Positions 48,685 through 54,414 of a stretch of DNA of 54,414 nt are shown one piece after another. This DNA comes from Kofleriaceae bacterium. Lineage in GTDB: Bacteria; Myxococcota_A; Polyangia; Haliangiales; Haliangiaceae. The stretch spans positions 1-54,414 of the forward strand of contig JALHPV010000013.1 of NCBI GenBank assembly GCA_022842285.1. Direction: 5' to 3'. The position numbers and the translations under genes were made by a program. Each line of letters begins with the position of its first letter. Within the stretch, counting starts at the first letter, position 1. The notes beneath the pieces were generated by a model, which worked only from the letters and a program-made list of their open reading frames with translations, was not told where the DNA came from and did not search any database.

Positions 48685-50024
48685 TGCGAGGCCTCCTTCT
48701 CGCCGGGAGTGGCAACCGCGATGCCGTTGCGAATCTCGCGACTGCGATTGATGTTGTCCACGCTCAGGTGGGCGTACGGGCAGAACCACAGCTCGGTGAC
48801 CTGCTGGTTCGTGTTCACGACGTTGATGAAGCCGTTGGGGTCGGCGATCGCGCCGTCGAGGATGATGCCGCGCGTCTTGGGATACCCGTAGCCCCACCCG
48901 AAGGTCAGGTTGATGTTGACGGCCTGCGCGCTGTTGTCGACGAAGTCGCGCACGTACGGCTCGGCCGCGTTCGTGAAGTTGGAGATGAACACGAGGCGGC
49001 GACTCCGATCGACGGGGACCCACCGCGCCGTCGCGACCGTGGGGATATTGAGCGAACCGTAGATGGGCAGCCCTTCGGCGGCGCGCGCGATGATCCAGAG
49101 GGCGAGCGTCAGGACGAACGGTCGCGTGTCGCCCTCTTTGAGGGGCGCGGACGCCGTCATCTCGTTGATGACGGGATTGCACTGCGAGGCCGCGAGCGCG
49201 CGGGCGTACTCGTCGGGTGGTCGCCCGGCGACGAAGGTCTGGCGCCGCTCCGCCTCGAAGACACCGGCGAGCGCGACTACGAGCACCGCCACGAAGGCGA
49301 AGAGCCCGAGCCAACCCAGCCCGACCGCGACCTCGAGCGCTGGCCACGTGCCGAAGGGAAGCATGGCCGTCCCCACGACGAGCCCGGCGAGATAGGGCAC
49401 GAGCAGCGTCGCGAGGCGGATCGTCCGCCGGTGCCGCGCCCAGAAGGCGCTCGCGGGGCGACGGTCGGGGACGAGCGCCCACCGGAGGTCGGCCCGGCTC
49501 CCGACGAACGCCCGGATCGCGGCATGGATCGCCGTCGGCGTCGAGGGGAGCTCGTCGTCCCGCTGCGCGCGGTCGATGAAGTCCTCGATCTCCGTGCGGA
49601 GCTTGTCGTGGGCCAGCACGTCAGCGCGCGTCAGGTCGTGCATGCCCGAATAGAACGTCTCCCACTGGCGATGCCGGGCGAGGAACTCGGCGAGGTCCAC
49701 ATCCGAGGCGTCGGGCGCGAAGCCCTGGCAATGCGCGAACAGCTCGCGCAGCCCGGAGCCCGCGACACGAACGAGCTCGTCCACGTGCACGTCGTCGGGA
49801 CCACAGAAGCTCGTCGCGACCATGAGTGTCGCCGGCAGGGGCTCCGTCCCCCACGATGTCGCGGGGAGCACCGTGCCCGTCGCGAAGTGCAGGCTCGGCA
49901 CGTCGACGAACGGGAGCCGCCTCGGGGTGGCTCGGAAGGTGCGGAGAAGCGCGCTCACCGCGTCCGCATGGCCCGGCCGGATGGGCGCGAGCACCGTGTA
50001 TCCGGCGTGGACCTTGTGCGCCAT
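48666..50024 (-). CDS. Membrane protein partner of the DyP peroxidase, unknown family
   Basis: 452 residues from ATG 50024 (MAHKVHAGYTVLAPIRPGH). Residues about 1-120 suggest a ferredoxin-like alpha/beta fold (IRPGHADAVSALLRTF, ELFAHCQGF) like the halves of DyP and Abm-type proteins, but no haem residues are seen. Two TM segments lie at about 210-235 and 240-265. The C-terminal half (about 300-452) has a beta-rich domain (RRLVFISNFTNAAEPYVRDFV, LTFGWGYGYP, ELWFCPYAH). It starts 2 bp after the SDR stop and overlaps the DyP gene, so it probably works with the peroxidase at the membrane. A longer frame to 50516 adds Arg-rich noise. Confidence 0.78.
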   Translation of the reverse strand: MAHKVHAGYTVLAPIRPGHADAVSALLRTFRATPRRLPFVDVPSLHFATGTVLPATSWGTEPLPATLMVATSFCGPDDVHVDELVRVAGSGLRELFAHCQGFAPDASDVDLAEFLARHRQWETFYSGMHDLTRADVLAHDKLRTEIEDFIDRAQRDDELPSTPTAIHAAIRAFVGSRADLRWALVPDRRPASAFWARHRRTIRLATLLVPYLAGLVVGTAMLPFGTWPALEVAVGLGWLGLFAFVAVLVVALAGVFEAERRQTFVAGRPPDEYARALAASQCNPVINEMTASAPLKEGDTRPFVLTLALWIIARAAEGLPIYGSLNIPTVATARWVPVDRSRRLVFISNFTNAAEPYVRDFVDNSAQAVNINLTFGWGYGYPKTRGIILDGAIADPNGFINVVNTNQQVTELWFCPYAHLSVDNINRSREIRNGIAVATPGEKEASQWLTLL

Positions 50025-50026
50025 GG

Positions 50027-50830
50027 CTAGCCGATCATGCGCTTGGCGAGCCGACGGGCGAGGCGCTGGAAGGCTTGCGGCGCGGCTCGCTTGAGGCGCC
50101 AGCCCCACGTGACATCGAGCATCGGCGTGATGTGCAGCGTGCCCGCCGCGCAGCCATCGAGGGCCGCGCGCGCCACGTCCTGCGCCGTCGCGCCACCCTT
50201 GGCGACGAGCCGCATGGCCGCCTGGTGCAGCTTGCCGTCCGTCGAGGTGCGCGGTGACTTCGTGAGATTCGTCGGGAAGAAGCTCGGGCAGAGCACGCTG
50301 ACGCCCACGCCGTCGCCCGCGAGATCGGCGTACATCGTCTCCGAGAGGGCGACGACGGCCGCCTTCGTCAGGTTGTAGGGCGCCATCTGCGGCATCGCGA
50401 TGAGGCCCGCCGCCGACGCGACATTCAGGATGTGACCGTGGCGCTGCGCCCGCAGCCGGGGCGTGAACACGTGGCAGCCGTGAATCACGCCGTAGACGTT
50501 CACGTCGATGCACCACTTCCAGTCGGCCATCGGGACCGCGCCGACCTGGCCCACCACCGCCACGCCGGCGTTGTTCACGACGAGGTCGACACCGCCGAGT
50601 GTGGCCTCGGCCGCGTCGGCCAGCCGCTCGACAGCGGCGAGATCCGTGACGTCACACTGGACCGCATGCGCGCGCTCGCCGAGCCGCGCCGCGGTGGCTC
50701 GGGCCGCGTCGAGGTTGATGTCGGCGGCGATGACCGCCCCCCCGCGGGCCACGATCTCGTCGCACAGCGCCGCTCCCAGACCCGAACCGGCTCCGGTGAC
50801 CACCGCGCGCCAAAGGCCCCCATGCCCCAC
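50027..50830 (-). CDS. Short-chain dehydrogenase/reductase (SDR)
   Basis: 267 residues from GTG 50830; the reader should note that there is no clear Shine-Dalgarno there. Classical SDR features are complete: TGAGSGLG cofactor loop, VVNNAGVAVV, active-site Ser in ASAAGL, and YNLTK (catalytic Tyr and Lys). NADP(H) or NAD(H) oxidoreduction of an alcohol or carbonyl is expected; the substrate is unknown. It begins 17 bp after the kdpE stop and ends 2 bp before the membrane-protein gene, joining the K+-regulation genes with the peroxidase genes in one possible transcript. Confidence 0.93.
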   Translation of the reverse strand: MGHGGLWRAVVTGAGSGLGAALCDEIVARGGAVIAADINLDAARATAARLGERAHAVQCDVTDLAAVERLADAAEATLGGVDLVVNNAGVAVVGQVGAVPMADWKWCIDVNVYGVIHGCHVFTPRLRAQRHGHILNVASAAGLIAMPQMAPYNLTKAAVVALSETMYADLAGDGVGVSVLCPSFFPTNLTKSPRTSTDGKLHQAAMRLVAKGGATAQDVARAALDGCAAGTLHITPMLDVTWGWRLKRAAPQAFQRLARRLAKRMIG

Positions 50831-50847
50831 GGTTCGAATTTACACGG

Positions 50848-51534
50848 TCAGGGCTCGCGAAAGCGGTAGCCGACGCCGGCTTCGGTGAGCAGCCAGTGGG
50901 GGCGCGCAGGATCCGCCTCGATCTTCTTGCGCAGGGCGCCCATGTGGACGCGCAGGTAGTGGTTCTGCTCGACCGCGTTCGGCCCCCACACCGCGACGAG
51001 GAGCTGGCGGTGCGTCAGGACGCGGCCGGGCTGGCGCGCGAGCTCGACGAGGAGCTTGAACTCGATGGGGGTCAGGTGGACCTCTCGCCCCTCGACGGTC
51101 ACCGCATGGCGGGGCTGGTCGATGCGGATCGCACCCACCGCGATGATCTCGTCGACCGCCGGACCGGCCCGGTGCCGCAGCGCCACGCGGATGCGCGCGA
51201 GCAGCTCGCCGGCACCGAAGGGCTTCGTCAGGTAGTCGTCAGCACCGGCATCGAGAGCCGCGACCTTGTCGCCTTCCTGACCACGCGCAGAGAGGACGAT
51301 GATCGACGGCCGGTTCTCGGCGGGGATGGCGCGCAGGACCGCGAGGCCATCGCCGTCCGGCAGGCCGAGGTCGAGCAGCACCGCGCTCGGGTGCAGGCGC
51401 GCGATCGTGCTGATCGCCTCGGCGACCGTGCCCGCCTCCGCGATCGCGTAGCCGTGCCCGGTGATGACGGTGCGGAGGAACTTGCGGAGCTGCGCGTCGT
51501 CGTCGACGACGAGGATGGTCGAGCCAATCGTCAT
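50848..51534 (-). CDS. kdpE: KdpE-like response regulator
   Basis: 228 residues from ATG 51534. Receiver domain about 5-120 with acidic DDD at 11-13, phospho-acceptor Asp 55 (LLDLGLPDGDG) and the conserved Lys of YLTKPF. OmpR-type winged helix at about 135-226; the segment NAVEQNHYLRVHMGALRKKI and the end GVGYRF are specific to KdpE. It would bind DNA when phosphorylated by the histidine kinase encoded just upstream (ATGA overlap). No kdpFABC genes are visible; a kup gene lies two genes upstream instead, so it may control Kup. Confidence 0.93.
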   Translation of the reverse strand: MTIGSTILVVDDDAQLRKFLRTVITGHGYAIAEAGTVAEAISTIARLHPSAVLLDLGLPDGDGLAVLRAIPAENRPSIIVLSARGQEGDKVAALDAGADDYLTKPFGAGELLARIRVALRHRAGPAVDEIIAVGAIRIDQPRHAVTVEGREVHLTPIEFKLLVELARQPGRVLTHRQLLVAVWGPNAVEQNHYLRVHMGALRKKIEADPARPHWLLTEAGVGYRFREP

Positions 51535-53105
51535 GGCAGCTCCACGCGCACGCAGGCGCCCGGTCCACCGTCGGGTGGCGGGATGAAGGCCACCGTGCCG
51601 CCGTGGGCCTCGATGATCGCGCGCACCACCGCGAGCCCGAGGCCGGCGCCGGGGGCCGTCGAGGCCCGCTCGAACTTGTCGAACAGGCGCGCCTCGCGGC
51701 CGGGGGGCACGCCTGCGCCGTGGTCGCGAACCTCCAGCTGGACGCGCGGGCCCTCGGCGCGGGCCCGCAGCTCGAACGGCGGGGCCCCATGCTTCATCGC
51801 GTTCTCGAGAAGGTTGATGAGCACCTGTTCGAACAGTACCGGATCGACGTTCACGGAGAGCTCGCTCGGGATGGCGAGCACGACTTGCTGGTCACCGAGC
51901 TGCGTCTCGAGGCGGGTGAGGGCGGCACCGACGAGCTCCTCGACGGGGACCAGCTCCCGGTGAGGGACGAGGCCGCTCTCGACGCGCGTGAGTTGCAAGA
52001 GGTTGCCGAGGATGCGCTCGAGCCGGCGGGCGTCGTCGACGATGGACGTCAACAGCTCGGCCCGCGTCTCCGGCGAGAGCGTCGCCGAGGTGTCGCGCAG
52101 GGTGGTCGCGGCGCCGGTGATGACGGCGAGGGGCGTACGCAGATCGTGCGAGACCGCGGACAGCAACGAGCTCCGCAGCTCCTCGGTGTGCGCGTGCAGA
52201 GCCGACTCGCGCGCCGCGTCGGCGGCCGCGACTCGACCGAGAGCCAGGCCTGACTGCCGCGCGAAGGACTCGAGCACCGGCAGCGACGCTCCGCCCCGGC
52301 GTCGCGGATCCTCGCGCCCTTGCACGGCGATGACGCCGACGGTGGACTCACCTGCGGCGAGGGGAACCGCGAGCACGCGCGCCCCCGGAAGGGTGCCGGT
52401 GCCGAGCCCCGCCGCTTCGCCGTGATCGAAGGCCCAGCGCACCACCGCCTCCTCCTGGCTCGCGAGCGGCATGAGCCCGGCAGCGGCGACGAGCGAGCCG
52501 TGCTCGGGGACGAGCACGGACGCGGCGACGGGGAACACGCTCTCGAGGTGCCGCACGGTGACGGCCGCGACATCCCCGGTCGTAGTGGCGGCGGCGATGT
52601 CGCGCGTGAAGGCGAGCAAGGCGGCGGTGTTGCGTTCGCGAATGATCGCATCGCGCTCCTGGCCGCGGAGCCGCGTGGTGAGCGTGCTGATCACGAGCCC
52701 GGCCGCGAACATCACCGCGAAGGTAAGCAGCGAGCGCGCATGGGTCACGGCGAAGGTGAATCGCGGCTCCACGAAGCAGAAGTCGAACGCGGCCACGGCG
52801 AGCGTCGAGGCCACGAGCGCCGGTCCGAGTCCGGCGAGCGAGGCGATCGCGATCGCGATCAAGTACAGCATCGTCATGTCCGCCTGCGTGGCGACCGGAT
52901 GCAAGGCCAGGCCCGCGGCCGTGACGATCGCGATGGCGGCGACGGCCCAGACGTAGCTCGACGCCGCCGCCTTGTCCGCAGTGGCGCGCGCCCGCGCCGG
53001 CGTCGGCGCGCTGTCGAGCGGCGCGATCATCTGGTGGGTGCGTGCTTCGTGCGCGAGCAGGGCAGCCACATCGGGCCGGTCGGCGCGCGCATCGTCGCTG
53101 CCCAT
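51531..53105 (-). CDS. kdpD: KdpD-like sensor histidine kinase lacking the N-terminal Kdp and USP domains
   Basis: 524 residues from ATG 53105; a longer frame to 53210 adds Arg/Ser noise. After about 48 residues come four TM helices (about 51-69, 76-95, 97-112, 121-143), the KdpD-type DUF4118 membrane domain with FDFCFVEPRFTF. A GAF-like domain (about 155-290) is followed by HisKA with phospho-acceptor His 320 (SAVSHDLRTPLAV) and HATPase (LLENAMKHG, DHGAGVPPG, GAGLGLAVVRAI). E. coli KdpD is about 894 residues with an N-terminal Walker-type domain and a USP domain; both are absent here. Overlaps kdpE by 4 bp. Confidence 0.92.
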   Translation of the reverse strand: MGSDDARADRPDVAALLAHEARTHQMIAPLDSAPTPARARATADKAAASSYVWAVAAIAIVTAAGLALHPVATQADMTMLYLIAIAIASLAGLGPALVASTLAVAAFDFCFVEPRFTFAVTHARSLLTFAVMFAAGLVISTLTTRLRGQERDAIIRERNTAALLAFTRDIAAATTTGDVAAVTVRHLESVFPVAASVLVPEHGSLVAAAGLMPLASQEEAVVRWAFDHGEAAGLGTGTLPGARVLAVPLAAGESTVGVIAVQGREDPRRRGGASLPVLESFARQSGLALGRVAAADAARESALHAHTEELRSSLLSAVSHDLRTPLAVITGAATTLRDTSATLSPETRAELLTSIVDDARRLERILGNLLQLTRVESGLVPHRELVPVEELVGAALTRLETQLGDQQVVLAIPSELSVNVDPVLFEQVLINLLENAMKHGAPPFELRARAEGPRVQLEVRDHGAGVPPGREARLFDKFERASTAPGAGLGLAVVRAIIEAHGGTVAFIPPPDGGPGACVRVELP

Positions 53106-53118
53106 ACGCTCCGGCGTA

Positions 53119-53346
53119 TCACGTCCGGTTGTCGGGGCGCACGTGGGCGCGCGGCAACCGGCGCTGGGGGCGGCGGAGCGACACGACGAGGCCGATGAGC
53201 GCCGCGGCAAAGAGGAGGAGCGTGAGCGTGCTGCCCCCGTCGAAGGGGCTGCGCGCGATGGTCACGTCCAGAAGCACGGGCGCGCTGACGATGGCGATCA
53301 CGCCGTATACGAGGCGCTCCTCCGTTCGAATGTCCTCCTCGCTCAT
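53119..53346 (-). CDS. Small two-helix membrane protein between kup and kdpD
   Basis: 75 residues from ATG 53346 (MSEEDIRTEERLVYGV). Two hydrophobic helices (about 12-29 and 41-57) joined by a short loop, with a basic tail (RRPQRRLPRAHVR). It is longer than KdpF (about 29 residues) and does not look like it. It sits 55 bp after the kup stop and 13 bp before kdpD, so it is part of the same transcript and might modulate Kup or the sensor kinase. Confidence 0.75.
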   Translation of the reverse strand: MSEEDIRTEERLVYGVIAIVSAPVLLDVTIARSPFDGGSTLTLLLFAAALIGLVVSLRRPQRRLPRAHVRPDNRT

Positions 53347-53401
53347 CGCGTTCCAACGATGCCGCACCTCGCATCAAGGCCGCGTAAAGGCGGGATCAAG
53401 A

Positions 53402-54414
53402 CTAGAGCTCGATCTGGACGCCGAGCTCGACCACGCGGTTGGGCGGGAGGTTGAAGAAGGCGCTCGGCGGGCGGGCGTTGCGGGCCAGGAACGCGAACAG
53501 GAGCTTGCGCCACTTCGCCATGCGCACCTTGCCGACCGTGATGAGCGTCTGACGTCCGAGGTAATACGTCGTGGTCATCGGCGTCGTGTCGATGCCCTTC
53601 GCATACGAGAGGAGGAGGGGCACATCGGGGTCCTGCATGAAGCCCACCCGCGCCAGGACCCGGAAGAAGCCGTGGCCGAGCTCGGTGACGGTGACGTTCG
53701 ACGCGAGGTCGACCTTCGGCTCGTTCTCGGTGTGAATCGAGAACAGCACCACCTGGGGGTGCAGCACCTGGTTGTGCTTCAGGTGGTGCATCAGCACGTT
53801 CGGAATGCCCTCGGGGTTCGACGTCATGAAGACCGCCGTGCCCTTCACGCGCGCGGGCTTCATCGCTTCCAGATCGGCCATGAAGATGTCGTCGGGGATC
53901 GAGCCCTGGTCCATCAGCGCCGATAGCTCGCGGCGGCCGCGCCACCAGGTGGTCATCACGACGAACACGATGACGCCGACCGCCAGGGGGAACCAGCCAC
54001 CGTCGAGGATCTTGGCCGCGTTCGCGCCGAAGAAGGCGAAGTCGATGGCGAGGAACGGGATCAGGAATGCCAGGGCCTTCGTCTGCGGCCAGTCCCATCG
54101 CACCCGGGCGACGACGTAGAACAGGTAGGTGGTGATCGCCATCGTGCCGGTCACGGCGATGCCGTAAGCGGCGGCGAGCCCCGTCGAGGAGCGGAACTGA
54201 AGCGTGACGGCGATGCAGCCCGCCATCATCAGCCAGTTCATCTCGGGGATGTAGATCTGTCCCCGGGCGCGCTCCGACGTATGGACGATGGTCACGCGCG
54301 GCCAGAAACCGAGTTGCATGGCCTGTTGCGTGAGCGAGAACACGCCCGAGATCAGCGCCTGCGACGCGATGATCGCCGCCATCGTCGCGAGGATGATCAT
54401 CGGCCACAGCATCC
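53402..54414 (-). CDS. kup: Kup-type potassium uptake protein, 5' end cut by the window edge
   Basis: The C-terminal 337 or so residues of a Kup/HAK/KUP-family K+ importer. The visible part includes SQALISGVFSLTQQAMQLGFWPR, RGQIYIPEMNWLMM and ILDGGWFPLA-like segments of the membrane core (about six TM helices), then the cytoplasmic tail (NPEGIPNVLMHHLKHN, GFFRVLARVGFMQDPDVP, TTYYLGRQTLI, NRVVELGVQIEL), all typical of Kup. It imports K+ with protons at the inner membrane. The start lies beyond 54414. First visible gene of the minus-strand run that continues through kdpDE. Confidence 0.95.
   Translation of the reverse strand, partial: MLWPMIILATMAAIIASQALISGVFSLTQQAMQLGFWPRVTIVHTSERARGQIYIPEMNWLMMAGCIAVTLQFRSSTGLAAAYGIAVTGTMAITTYLFYVVARVRWDWPQTKALAFLIPFLAIDFAFFGANAAKILDGGWFPLAVGVIVFVVMTTWWRGRRELSALMDQGSIPDDIFMADLEAMKPARVKGTAVFMTSNPEGIPNVLMHHLKHNQVLHPQVVLFSIHTENEPKVDLASNVTVTELGHGFFRVLARVGFMQDPDVPLLLSYAKGIDTTPMTTTYYLGRQTLITVGKVRMAKWRKLLFAFLARNARPPSAFFNLPPNRVVELGVQIEL

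Noticed and set aside
53119-53346. KdpF identity for the small membrane protein
   Set aside because: It is 75 residues with two helices; KdpF is about 29 with one, and no KdpABC genes are present.

Overview
The window is a high-GC (roughly 70 % by eye), gene-dense bacterial chromosome segment with strong myxobacterial character (Myxococcota; a Haliangium/Kofleria-like lineage is my guess). Signs are several Hanks-type Ser/Thr kinases, FHA proteins, an FHA-type sigma-54 activator, an MXAN_5187-like sensor, a MYXO-CTERM-like C-terminus, many lipoproteins with no assignable function, and frequent GTG starts. I see no rRNA, tRNA, CRISPR array, integrase or transposase. It reads as core/accessory chromosome, not a mobile island.

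Layout, left to right. 1-2.9 kb: a cut membrane-protein gene, then a secreted cupredoxin-like/Ig-like protein and an MXAN_5187-type HAMP sensor. 2.9-7.3 kb (minus): a coupled three-gene unit of TPR lipoprotein, FHA protein and Ser/Thr kinase. 7.3-13.3 kb: small envelope proteins and lipoproteins of unknown role, with a 350-bp intergenic repeat tract. 13.5-17.4 kb: a transmembrane Ser/Thr kinase, a sigma-54 activator with an FHA sensor and an NAD-dependent epimerase. 17.4-19.4 kb: groES-groEL behind a CIRCE (HrcA) operator and ahead of a strong hairpin terminator. 19.6-21.5 kb: a coupled pair of unknown genes and a small envelope protein. 21.5-28.3 kb (minus): a giant multi-Ig protein with a C-terminal PDZ domain, a large lipoprotein, panC and a zinc-ribbon membrane protein. 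28.4-31.8 kb (plus): a CstA-family transporter, a GH25 muramidase-like lipoprotein and a 42-residue ClpX-type zinc finger.

32.0-34.2 kb (minus): another Ser/Thr kinase and a TonB-like anchored protein. 34.3-43.4 kb (plus): an ECF sigma factor coupled to a 1749-residue FecR-like/VIT/vWA/TPR membrane protein, then a Ski2-like helicase and a short NhaA antiporter that appears to lack two transmembrane helices. 43.4-54.4 kb (minus): a tight run kup, small membrane protein, kdpD-like, kdpE-like, SDR, membrane protein, DyP peroxidase, kinase-AAA-ATPase, with gaps or overlaps small enough for one long operon.

The best candidates for undescribed biology are the sigma/VIT-vWA cassette, the KdpDE-Kup to DyP/kinase run, the shortened NhaA, the lipoprotein-FHA-kinase unit and the orphan ClpX zinc finger. 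Protein family calls come from reading the translations; no database search was run.
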